Shown here one piece after another: positions 7,103-14,732 of a stretch of 23,365 bases of DNA. The notes under the pieces were generated by a model. That model was given only the letters and a program-made list of their open reading frames with translations. It made no database searches and was not told the DNA's origin. The stretch is from a virus, in the IMG/VR virus record IMGVR_UViG_3300037071_004614, positions 1 to 23,365 of that record, one strand, 5' to 3'. Numbering within the stretch: the first letter of the stretch is position 1; every line of letters begins with the position of its first letter. The translations under genes and the position numbers were made by a program.

Positions 7103-7564
7103 CTATTGTAATTCATTCATATTGTTTTCTTTTGTCGCTTTATCATTTAAAACTTGATGAAAATATGACAATCGTTGTAATATTGTACTTATCCTTCCAT
7201 CTATATTTTTTTGTGTGTTTTCAAGAGTAGTTAAACGAACATTAATGCCATCTAAAGCAATTCTTAGTGTTGGTATGGATTGTAAATTATCAATATACCG
7301 TTCATAGAGTTTCTCGATATTGTGGATGTTTGTCATTATCACATTTAGGTTATGAGTATTTTCTTTGACTTGATTCTCCATAAAAATAAGTCTTTCTAAT
7401 ACTTTAATCTGGTTAGATTTTGTATCATAGACGATATTTCGTGTCTCCCAAAATATCACTGAACTTATCGTAAATACAATACTTGCTACTGATGTGAACC
7501 ATGTTTGCCACGGTATACCTTTTATGTAATCACTATTGCCATTGGTCAAATTGTATTTAAACAC
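7103..7564 (-). CDS. Membrane-anchored coiled-coil protein, possible inner-membrane spanin
   Basis: 153 residues, family not recognised. A short polar N-terminus (1-19) is followed by one hydrophobic segment (about 22-39, WFTSVASIVFTISSVIFW) and then a long helical, heptad-like stretch (about 50-140) without Cys. This is the build of an inner-membrane spanin or of a phage membrane protein with an extracytoplasmic coiled coil. No lipoprotein partner (outer-membrane spanin) could be found nearby, so the spanin idea is only topological. The start is a GTG at 7564; upstream ATGs are out of frame, and the nearest ribosome-like AAGG is 13 bases away, so initiation is uncertain. It lies next to the lysis block and ends 8 bases before MazG. 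Base composition is AT-rich like the next two genes. Confidence 0.7.
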   Translation of the reverse strand: MFKYNLTNGNSDYIKGIPWQTWFTSVASIVFTISSVIFWETRNIVYDTKSNQIKVLERLIFMENQVKENTHNLNVIMTNIHNIEKLYERYIDNLQSIPTLRIALDGINVRLTTLENTQKNIDGRISTILQRLSYFHQVLNDKATKENNMNELQ

Positions 7565-7602
7565 TCATAGAACATTGCCTTCTGAGTAATAAATAAAATC
7601 TA

Positions 7603-7848
7603 TTAAGTTACACGTACAATGATGGTAGCTAGTCTATCATCTATAGCAAGTGTGATGTTGTAATCACCAATTTCTGATGCTACAAAGGATGGTGAGGGCA
7701 TAGTAGGATTCATGAGTGAAGCCCCACACGCATCTGGACACTCCATAGTCCACTCATATTTTCCACTTGTTATCGTGAAGAGTGTTCCATTTAATGCAAT
7801 ATGAGTGTCAACACCGATTTCATAAAGTATGTCTGGTGCTTCAGCCAT
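7603..7848 (-). CDS. Small PKD/Ig-like beta-sandwich protein (paralogue of the gene at 8857)
   Basis: 81 residues, almost all one predicted beta-sandwich. It shares the patterned core NGTLF, YEW, P(D)AC, LMNP-MPSPSFVA, G-Y-ITL-DD-ATI-V-V with the gene at 8857-9225, so the two are paralogues. The pattern W...P...L...SP.F.A...G.Y.ITL...D resembles PKD-like domains that bind surfaces or polysaccharide. There is no signal peptide. The ATG at 7848 has GGAG 8 bases upstream, 12 bases after the hydrolase stop. Possible roles are capsid or tail decoration; the fold is inferred from pattern only. Confidence 0.78.
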   Translation of the reverse strand: MAEAPDILYEIGVDTHIALNGTLFTITSGKYEWTMECPDACGASLMNPTMPSPSFVASEIGDYNITLAIDDRLATIIVRVT

Positions 7849-7860
7849 GGGTATTACTCC

Positions 7861-8457
7861 TTATGTTACGATAACTTCTGCAATCATATAAACCTCTGAA
7901 CACTCAGCCCAATCTTTCGGCGCGATATACCCACCTGTGCTATAGGGCAGTGTAATCCCAAACGCTTTATAGACTTCCCAGGCAAATTCACTACAAATAT
8001 AGGCCGTATTTTGCGTAATGGGGTTAGTGCGAAAACCGACTTCTACAGCTAAAACACGTGCAGCAATACGTAGAATACTCTGAGTATCATAGGGATAACC
8101 TAGTAAATCAATCGCCCGTTGTGAGAAAGCCTGAAAGGCAGGAGATATTTCTGCCTGAAACAGTCTATGGCGTGCGATGAAGATACGGCCTGGATATCCA
8201 CAGCCTTCCCCTGCATAATTGGAGATATAACGTGAAACAGGGATAGCACGACATCCAATAGACTCCACTGACTCTAGCACTAAAATACGTTCTAGAGCAT
8301 CAACACGCATAAGACAACCAACGTGGGACCAGGGAGAATTGGTTGCATGTTGAATCATTCTGGCAAAAATAGAAGAACCTTGGCACAATAATAAATCTCC
8401 AGACTTGATCAGTGGGCGCACACTATCATAGGACATCAGAGAAGGTTCTGTACTCAT
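7861..8457 (-). CDS. Permuted papain-like (YiiX/DUF830-type) amidase or peptidase, candidate lysis enzyme
   Basis: 198 residues. The start IKSGDLLLCQGSS is typical of circularly permuted NlpC/P60-papain enzymes, where the His comes before the Cys: SHVG (His45 in SPWSHVG), the strand VLESVES (Glu62 or Glu65), and AYICSEF with Cys155 near the C-terminus. Members of this superfamily hydrolyse peptidoglycan peptides, amides or lipid esters. The ATG at 8457 overlaps the holin-like stop (ATGA) and has GGAAG 8 bases before it; the longer frame back to 8622 lies over the holin-like gene and is rejected. Holin followed by a coupled hydrolase is a classic lysis pair, which suggests an endolysin, although permuted papain enzymes are not the usual endolysin type. 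There is no signal peptide, so export would depend on the holin. Confidence 0.78.
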   Translation of the reverse strand: MSTEPSLMSYDSVRPLIKSGDLLLCQGSSIFARMIQHATNSPWSHVGCLMRVDALERILVLESVESIGCRAIPVSRYISNYAGEGCGYPGRIFIARHRLFQAEISPAFQAFSQRAIDLLGYPYDTQSILRIAARVLAVEVGFRTNPITQNTAYICSEFAWEVYKAFGITLPYSTGGYIAPKDWAECSEVYMIAEVIVT

Positions 8458-8648
8458 GGTGTTGTCTTCCATGCAGCTTTCCCTGAAATCGCTGCTGAGG
8501 ATAAACCCGTAGCAACGATCACTAACCATGTATTTGTTGCAATAGGCTCTGTAGTGCCAGAAAGTTGTGTCAATGTTGTGAGCAACGCGCCAGTAACACC
8601 AGTAATCAGACCGTACAGACACGTAAAATAGAATCCGGCTGTTGGCAT
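8454..8648 (-). CDS. Holin-like small membrane protein
   Basis: 64 residues with two hydrophobic segments (about 6-27 and 40-57) joined by a polar turn (TQLSGTTEPIATN), and a basic end (GKAAWKTTP). This is the size and topology of class II holins, which form membrane lesions at a set time and release the lytic enzyme. No holin family is recognised, so the call depends on topology and on the overlapping downstream hydrolase gene. The ATG at 8648 is preceded by AAGAGA, a weak ribosome site, as is common for timed holins. The reading frame shares its 3' part with a spurious extension of the next gene. Confidence 0.65.
   Translation of the reverse strand: MPTAGFYFTCLYGLITGVTGALLTTLTQLSGTTEPIATNTWLVIVATGLSSAAISGKAAWKTTP
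8466..8470 (-). promoter_or_regulatory. Ribosome binding site fixing the hydrolase start
   Basis: GGAAG on the minus strand, 8 bases before the ATG at 8457. It supports the short form that overlaps the holin-like stop by 4 bases instead of the longer frame from 8622. Confidence 0.55.
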
Positions 8649-8693
8649 AGCGTTCTCTTAGGGTGATGCTTAGACAACACCAGCCTCATAATA

Positions 8694-8843
8694 TCAGATA
8701 CGTCCCATGAACAGGAGCACTACCAGGACGATCAATAGCACCCCAACAATACCTGAAGGTCCATATCCATACTGGTGGTATCCCCATGTTGGAAGACCAC
8801 CAAACAGGAAAACGATGAGAATAATGAGTAATATAAGGCTCAT
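8694..8843 (-). CDS. DUF3309-family membrane microprotein
   Basis: 49 residues, missed by length filters. It begins with a hydrophobic helix (MSLILLIILIVFLFGGLPTW), has a short YHQYGYGPSG loop and a second helix (about 31-46) ending MGRI. The LPTW, GYGPSG and GRI marks match the bacterial DUF3309 family as I remember it; those proteins are about 50 residues and of unknown function. The ATG at 8843 has an AAGGGG 5 bases upstream and lies 13 bases after the stop of the PKD-like gene. A holin-antagonist or second holin role is conceivable from size and neighbours but not shown. DUF3309 is known mainly from bacterial chromosomes, so a phage copy next to a holin is unusual. Confidence 0.82.
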   Translation of the reverse strand: MSLILLIILIVFLFGGLPTWGYHQYGYGPSGIVGVLLIVLVVLLFMGRI

Positions 8844-8856
8844 TCCAGCCCCTTAT

Positions 8857-9225
8857 TTACTCTGCCGCCGCTACATTAACAGTAATGGTTGCTTCTCCAT
8901 CATCTGTTTGCAATGTGATGACATATGCCCCTTCCTTTTCAGCCACAAAGGATGGAGAAGGCATCTCTGGATTCATAAGCTGTCCATCTTTTCCATCTGG
9001 TGTGACCATTGCCCAATGATACGCACCACTAACATTGAACAATGTCCCATTCATACTTACGTTATCACCCACATGAACATTATGGGTTTGGTTCATTTCA
9101 GGAGCAACTTTTTCTGCTGATGCTCCTGATGGAGTGGGTTGAGCTTCACTCGACACTGGATCACTCGAAGCAGTTGATTCACTCGAATGAGCAGTATGTT
9201 GTTGTCTACTACGTTGTTCAGACAT
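8857..9225 (-). CDS. PKD/Ig-like small protein with disordered N-terminus
   Basis: 122 residues: a Ser/Gln/Pro-rich, probably disordered N-terminal 50 residues, then one beta-sandwich (about 50-120) clearly paralogous to the gene at 7603-7848, including LMNPEMPSPSFVAEKEG and the strand YVITLQTDDGEATITVNV. It lacks the Cys pair of its paralogue. No signal peptide is seen. The ATG at 9225 has GGAG 9 bases upstream, and the gene follows the fibre gene by 61 bases. It may be a decoration protein of the virion or an attachment accessory; PKD-like folding is inferred from the spacing of Trp, Pro, Tyr and the terminal strand. Confidence 0.8.
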   Translation of the reverse strand: MSEQRSRQQHTAHSSESTASSDPVSSEAQPTPSGASAEKVAPEMNQTHNVHVGDNVSMNGTLFNVSGAYHWAMVTPDGKDGQLMNPEMPSPSFVAEKEGAYVITLQTDDGEATITVNVAAAE

Positions 9226-9286
9226 GCTATATCTCTCCTAAACATTAAAGTATCTCACATACAACAGTATAAATTATCCATATAAA

Positions 9287-11218
9287 TTACGCAAGAGCGA
9301 TGGCTTGTTGCCCAAAGTTTTGTACAGAAAACGTCATACGCGGATAGCCTGTACTTGGTGTTAAGCTAGAATCAGCATTCACAGATATGAGGGCAGGATT
9401 CGCTGTACTCATTGCCCATACTGTTGTAAGTGTCCCTGCACTCACCGTTTGCTGTGAGTTGACTTCATTAATAGTAACGGTTACTGTACCAGCTTTATTC
9501 ACTGCACTGTAATAGACACTCCCTGTTTCCGATTGAAAATCTGTCCCATCTGTGACTTCTATTGCATAGTGAATCACTCCCCCTACCGCACTGTTTGAAG
9601 CAATTGTGATACTTAAAATATTTATCGGAGTATTATCGGTGAGTACCTTAAATCCATTGGGAATGAATCTATCCACTTGCGTATGGTCTGTCGTGCCTGA
9701 TGTGGCACTCGCTGCATCTCCTTGGAATCTAATAAGTCCTGGTAACGCATTACCCGTACCAAGTCCAGTTTTGAGAATACGAGCACCACCAGATTTATTG
9801 GTTGCCCCTACTGTTGCTCCACCAGATTGATCGGTGAAATTATTCCCTGCCGTGTCAGCAGTAAGGTGACGTTCCATGGCAAGAGTACGTGCAACTTGAC
9901 CACCTATCCCTATATCTGTAGACGGAGCAAGGGTAAAAAATCCAAGACGGTCTGTGATAATATGGAGTGTGCCATCTTCTGTCCCAATAGCCCATCCTAC
10001 TTTTCCTGTTGCTCTATCCTTTGCCCACATCACAGCCGTATTTACAGGGTAAGTTGTCGGATCAACACCTTCTAGTGCTCCAAAATTTCTACTGGCATCT
10101 GCACCAAAGATTGTTACACCCACACCTACATTATCTGTAGTTTCTGTTGTGGTAGTATTTCCACTGGTGCCTGATGGCTCAAAGCCATTTGTGCTGTTGT
10201 AGAGAGCTGAACGTTCGCCTGATGTTAAGACGTGATTTTTATAAACACCGAAAGCATCTAATCTTCCATTCAAATAGCTACCACCACCATCAAGAGAACC
10301 AACAGTGAAACCATTTGTACTATTATACGATCCTGTTGTGAGTGCTGTAGATGATATCGTACCTAGATTGAGTTGAAGATTGATGGTGTTTGCAACCGAA
10401 TCATGCCATGCAACAAAAAAATACCATGTACCTGTAGCCAAACTCCCTACAATAGCATTTTGCCCAACAGTCCCATTTGAGACACCAAAATACATATCGG
10501 TGCCTATAGTTTGTAGTGTATATTCAAAGGTTGTACCAGCACCAGTAAATCCTTTTGTGAAAAGAATCTGTTGTCCTGGTAAGGCATCAAACTGTACCCA
10601 TCCAGCAAAGGTAAAATCTATATCACCCATGGATAGGTCTGTGTTGTCAGCAATAGTAAGAGACTGATTTGTACCATCAAAATCTGCGGCATTACCCACT
10701 TTCCCTGCAACAAACGTGACACCATTATTATTGGTGAAGTTATTGAGTCCAATAGAATCGTTGAGATTACTAAATTTCCAAAAAGCGACTGCACCTATCG
10801 GGAGGGTATTGACTGCATCTGTGTGGTTCCATCCACCGCCACTACCGGAAGATATAAGCCTTACATCAGTACCATCTTGCACTAGAAGTGATCGTGTACC
10901 AGCCTCTACAATAACTCCAGTACCAGCAGAGGTACGAATACTGAGTATATTTGCACCAGTGGTATTGTTATAAACCCCAAAGAGACGTGTCGTTATTGGG
11001 ACAATAACATCAACATCATCAGTAAGAGCCCCTGTAAATTCAAAGAATGTATTCAGCCATTCTGTTGCTGTGAGTGTCACATCTGCACTACCTGCAACGG
11101 ATTTTACTAGATAACCTGCTACAGCAGAATCTATTTTCTGAAATCCAGTATTTATGGTAACTTCTTTTTGTGATTGTCCTTGTGTTAGTTCAGTAATACC
11201 AAGCTGTGTTGTTGTCAT
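9287..11218 (-). CDS. LamG-domain tail fibre / receptor-binding protein
   Basis: About 643 residues, placed right after the tail hub gene, the usual slot for a receptor-binding protein. The N-terminal part begins TTTQLGITELTQGQSQKEV, like the DUF2793-type attachment region of phage fibres. A LamG (laminin-G/concanavalin-like) domain lies at about 139-350, starting AVAFWKFSN and ending with GRLDAFGVYK and the ERSALYN helix, typical of LamG_3. The remaining ~290 residues are Gly/Thr/Ser-rich beta structure with no family recognised, likely the distal tip or trimer part. The start is taken as the ATG at 11218 because AGG lies 8 bases before it; a GTG 9 bases earlier (11227) would put that site over the start codon. 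Lectin-like function is known for LamG domains; the ligand is unknown. Confidence 0.8.
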   Translation of the reverse strand: MTTTQLGITELTQGQSQKEVTINTGFQKIDSAVAGYLVKSVAGSADVTLTATEWLNTFFEFTGALTDDVDVIVPITTRLFGVYNNTTGANILSIRTSAGTGVIVEAGTRSLLVQDGTDVRLISSGSGGGWNHTDAVNTLPIGAVAFWKFSNLNDSIGLNNFTNNNGVTFVAGKVGNAADFDGTNQSLTIADNTDLSMGDIDFTFAGWVQFDALPGQQILFTKGFTGAGTTFEYTLQTIGTDMYFGVSNGTVGQNAIVGSLATGTWYFFVAWHDSVANTINLQLNLGTISSTALTTGSYNSTNGFTVGSLDGGGSYLNGRLDAFGVYKNHVLTSGERSALYNSTNGFEPSGTSGNTTTTETTDNVGVGVTIFGADASRNFGALEGVDPTTYPVNTAVMWAKDRATGKVGWAIGTEDGTLHIITDRLGFFTLAPSTDIGIGGQVARTLAMERHLTADTAGNNFTDQSGGATVGATNKSGGARILKTGLGTGNALPGLIRFQGDAASATSGTTDHTQVDRFIPNGFKVLTDNTPINILSITIASNSAVGGVIHYAIEVTDGTDFQSETGSVYYSAVNKAGTVTVTINEVNSQQTVSAGTLTTVWAMSTANPALISVNADSSLTPSTGYPRMTFSVQNFGQQAIALA

Positions 11219-11226
11219 GTAATACA

Positions 11227-11229
11227 CCT
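11227..11229 (-). promoter_or_regulatory. Ribosome binding site fixing the fibre start at ATG 11218
   Basis: AGG on the minus strand, 8 bases before the ATG at 11218; it overlaps the alternative GTG at 11227. This favours the ATG, removing 3 residues (Met-Tyr-Tyr) from the longest frame. Confidence 0.45.
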
Positions 11230-11239
11230 ATTATAATTT

Positions 11240-14200
11240 TTATCCAGATCCACGTGATGGATACCCAAGAATCCCATTAACTCCAATACCTAAGACATCA
11301 TAGTATATTGTACTCTGTACACTACCAAAATCAGTGACTTGCTGTGCAGCAGTATAGACTTGTGTTAAAGTATCTTCAGCAGAGCCAGCAAATATAGATG
11401 TGACTATTAATCTCATGAGTACCGTATATGAACTATTCGTATAGATACGTACATGGAATTGTTTTGTGAAATCAATATCCCAACTCACACCAGTATTGTC
11501 AATCAACTCTGAGTTAAGCCGTGAACGATAGAGCCATGCAAGAGTAATATCATTGGCAGAAGGAATGTTCCTCTGAATAGATTGGAGCACTGGTGCCCAT
11601 GGTTTCAGGTTATTTCCTTGAATAGTTTGAGTGAAAGCATCTGCCACATCTATAGGTGTAATTAAATCAACAACTTTATAATTCAGTGCTACACCGACCA
11701 CTGTTTCAGAATATGCTATTGGATTAGACACTACAACACTATTCAGTAACACAAATCTTTCATTTGTACTATGTGTACCCACATAGGATTCTGTACCCAA
11801 TCTTCCACGCAATAAATGAGTAAGTTGATACGTATTTGTTGCAGTAAGTGTTGCTGTGGTAAATTGGATAAGTTCATTGCCAACAAAGGCACGATTTGCT
11901 CCATTTAATACCTCAAGTTCTGTTGAATGGCTTAACGTACCACGCCTTAATACAACCGTCAATACTGTGGTATCATCCCATATATCGTAATCTACATTCG
12001 GAAGTGGAGCTGCGACATTACCAGTAATAGCTTCTGTCGCTACTGTTTGTAACGCACTATAGGTTATACCCCCATCTAAACTTCTATAGGGAATTGCGTA
12101 AGAAAAACTCCGTGGGTTTTGTGTGGTGAACGCAGCAATAAAAACTCTTGGTGCAATATCTGTAGGGGTGAGTGCTGGTACATCCACGATATAAATATCT
12201 ACACGTCCAATAATAAGTGTTGTCCCTGTACTAACACCAGATATCGCTGGTGTCGGGATCGTCTCAGTGTAAAAAGCAGGATCAGTCACGATAGATTTTA
12301 CACCAGTAATCCAGTTAAATCCTCTATTTAGCTCACTAATTCTCATAAGATAGTCAAATGAACGTGCAGAGACATTGATATTATCTCTTGGATCAAGAAG
12401 CATGAGCATAGGTGTAATTGTAAACTCAGATAATTCTCTCTCGTTCCACAACTGATATAATCGAACTTCAGCATTCGTATAAGCTTGTTTACCAGAGAGC
12501 GCAACGGGCGCATTAAGTACCTGTGGATTTCTTTCGATACTCCCTGATGTTAAACTTGCAATCTGAGAGTTACTTTGAAAGTTTCTGTCTCTGTCTGGAT
12601 AGTTTATTGTTACTTTTGTTGGTAACTCACGTTCCTGAATACGGCTTAACACTAAGGATTTTGGATCATCTTTATCTATACCTCCAGCTAACGCCCTCTC
12701 TGGTATCGTTGCAGCAACTTGAGCATTAGAGTTAAAGAAGTATCGCATAACTCCTTCTGATTCAACTCCACTAAAAAGAAAAATATCAGCAAGGGTTTGA
12801 ATCACATCTTTTGCTGGTTGCGGATTGGAAAGAACCATATTTACTATTGTATTATCAAGACCGCTAGTATCTATCTCTCCAGGGGTTAAACCAGCTTCCT
12901 CTGATAAGTGTCTTACGACACATGCAAGGCCATCATCTACATAGGGGCTTGTTCCTATTGATGCAGTTGGGCTAATAACATATGGAGGATGTTCAGATGA
13001 GATTCCATATGCAAATCCATCTTCATCAGAAAGCACTTTATAGGTATCTCTTGGCGTGCGTATACTCACAAACGTTCCGTTACTTTGAATATGGAACATC
13101 TCATTGCCACTAGAAGCCACTGCCCATATAGTACCATCACCAGGAGCTAAGGATATTGTTGATTGTGAAAGTACGAAAGTCTCTACTGTGTATGCTGTCT
13201 GGTGTATACGATGTATTTGTGGAGCATTCGTACTCCCTACCCAAATATACCCATCTTCAGCTTGAGTAATAACATGAGGACCGTTAGGGATACTAATAGT
13301 TGCATAATCACCGGAGCTTGTAAAATGACCAACAGTATTCGCATCTCTGTTTGTCACCCATATTTTATTATCAGACGCTCTAATTATATGTGTAGCACCA
13401 GATCCTACATTAATATTTTCTGTGATTGTAGCTGCATTGGCTGTTTTCGCAACCGTATTATTATTCCGCAATATGAAAACAATATTCCCTGTTGACCACA
13501 CTAAGTCAAGCACTGGTGTTCCAACAGAAAAACGGGTATTCGCAAATATATTGCTATTAATATTAAAAGAAACAACACTTTGTATCTGCTCTAAATAAAT
13601 ATAAAAATAGTTTCCACCAGCATAGATGTCTTTTACCCCTACAACCGCATGTGCTGCTATCTCCCCTGCAACACGGACTTGATAATCATTGATAAACATA
13701 TTATAAGAATCACCAGCATAGACAGTTAGCATATCAGTATTTGTATCTTGTCCATCTCCTAATCCTAAGCTTATAACTCCCAACTTATTTGTTACTGATG
13801 AATATGCTATGCCACGTGGAGAAAGTTTTGCATTCTGTGTACCAATAACTTCAAGAGTTTCTGTTTTATATCCTGTCAGTTCCCCAACACTATTCGTCAA
13901 AGAACTATTTGTAAGATGTGAAACAGAACCAAGTCCCACGACCAAACCCACTGTTGCTCCTGAACCTTCTGTGTTCGATGGACCATTAGAATGTTGAATT
14001 TCAAAAGTAAAATTTGGCACACGTCCTGAAGTTCCAAGATTAAGGTCTTTAATAACAACATATGCCAAGCCTCTATATGCTGAGACATTTCCTACACCAT
14101 GTATTTCTTCTAACGTTGCATCGGGATTTTGTTCTTCTGTCCCTACGTGAACAATAGCTGTCTCAAGTGTTTCATCAATACTATGTGCAACTTTCAATCC

Positions 14201-14725
14201 TTCTTCTACATCAACAAGGACAAGCCTAAATCTTCCAAGATCATTACCATTATCATAGACTAAATCTAAGTCAAGCCATACACGGAGTATCTTAGAAATT
14301 GGACCTTCACATAGAGCAATAGCTAACGTCGTTGTGTATATTTTCTGTTTAACTGTCGTAGTGGCACTCCCTCCCCCTTTCCCTTTTGGTTGTGGGCTTG
14401 CTGCTGTTTGTACATCTGTTTCAATGATATGTTCTTCTTTTACTGTTGCATGAATAATGTTTCCACTAATACGATAAATACCAAATACTCTTGGTATACC
14501 CACACCAAGAGCAGGGGAGGTGATGAAAATATCTTTAAGGCTTTCTCCTGGTGTTTGTGTTGTTTTCTTTGGCTTGACTGGATCAATAGCATTGCCAGCA
14601 ATACCACCAACAGTCATCCCAAGAGAGAAACCTAATCCAGCACCTTGAAAACCACCAAAATAAAATCCTACTGCAGCTCCTACTATACCCCCTGCTAGTG
14701 CCCCAATCTGACCCCCACTACTCAT
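11240..14725 (-). CDS. Large tail hub / tip protein (RcGTA gp15-like), with beta-propeller insert
   Basis: 1161 residues; the distal-tail central protein that organises host contact. The Gly-rich hydrophobic N-terminus (8-45) is followed by IPRVFGIYRISGNI and LAIALCEGPISKILRVW (135-150), typical of this family, and by RVPNFTFEIQHS (235-246). The family usually continues directly with DLACVVRHLSEEAGL-like sequence, here at 597-613; between them lie about 350 extra residues (250-595) that read as a beta-propeller, with repeated blades such as DNKIWVTN and DGYIWVGS and DGTIWAVASS. After that the hub core resumes (STGSIERN, LWNERELSEF, LMLLDPRDNINVSA) and ends with TYQLTHLLRGRLGTE (965-980). The ATG at 14725 follows the peptidase stop by 7 bases. 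The propeller call rests on repeated blade patterns. Confidence 0.85.
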   Translation of the reverse strand: MSSGGQIGALAGGIVGAAVGFYFGGFQGAGLGFSLGMTVGGIAGNAIDPVKPKKTTQTPGESLKDIFITSPALGVGIPRVFGIYRISGNIIHATVKEEHIIETDVQTAASPQPKGKGGGSATTTVKQKIYTTTLAIALCEGPISKILRVWLDLDLVYDNGNDLGRFRLVLVDVEEGLKVAHSIDETLETAIVHVGTEEQNPDATLEEIHGVGNVSAYRGLAYVVIKDLNLGTSGRVPNFTFEIQHSNGPSNTEGSGATVGLVVGLGSVSHLTNSSLTNSVGELTGYKTETLEVIGTQNAKLSPRGIAYSSVTNKLGVISLGLGDGQDTNTDMLTVYAGDSYNMFINDYQVRVAGEIAAHAVVGVKDIYAGGNYFYIYLEQIQSVVSFNINSNIFANTRFSVGTPVLDLVWSTGNIVFILRNNNTVAKTANAATITENINVGSGATHIIRASDNKIWVTNRDANTVGHFTSSGDYATISIPNGPHVITQAEDGYIWVGSTNAPQIHRIHQTAYTVETFVLSQSTISLAPGDGTIWAVASSGNEMFHIQSNGTFVSIRTPRDTYKVLSDEDGFAYGISSEHPPYVISPTASIGTSPYVDDGLACVVRHLSEEAGLTPGEIDTSGLDNTIVNMVLSNPQPAKDVIQTLADIFLFSGVESEGVMRYFFNSNAQVAATIPERALAGGIDKDDPKSLVLSRIQERELPTKVTINYPDRDRNFQSNSQIASLTSGSIERNPQVLNAPVALSGKQAYTNAEVRLYQLWNERELSEFTITPMLMLLDPRDNINVSARSFDYLMRISELNRGFNWITGVKSIVTDPAFYTETIPTPAISGVSTGTTLIIGRVDIYIVDVPALTPTDIAPRVFIAAFTTQNPRSFSYAIPYRSLDGGITYSALQTVATEAITGNVAAPLPNVDYDIWDDTTVLTVVLRRGTLSHSTELEVLNGANRAFVGNELIQFTTATLTATNTYQLTHLLRGRLGTESYVGTHSTNERFVLLNSVVVSNPIAYSETVVGVALNYKVVDLITPIDVADAFTQTIQGNNLKPWAPVLQSIQRNIPSANDITLAWLYRSRLNSELIDNTGVSWDIDFTKQFHVRIYTNSSYTVLMRLIVTSIFAGSAEDTLTQVYTAAQQVTDFGSVQSTIYYDVLGIGVNGILGYPSRGSG

Positions 14726-14732
14726 AGTAAAC

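Noticed and set aside
8458-8622. Longer N-terminal extension of the permuted-papain hydrolase (start at 8622)
   Set aside because: It overlaps nearly all of the holin-like gene, has no ribosome site, and its residues do not resemble the family; the ATG at 8457 with GGAAG and an ATGA overlap is far better.
8707-9248. Plus-strand open frames over the PKD-like and DUF3309 genes
   Set aside because: Opposite to every real gene and rich in residues produced by reading genes backwards; no family resemblance.
9226-9286. Promoter or terminator between the fibre and the PKD-like gene
   Set aside because: AT-rich with an imperfect, GC-poor inverted sequence and only weak promoter-like boxes; cannot be told from chance.
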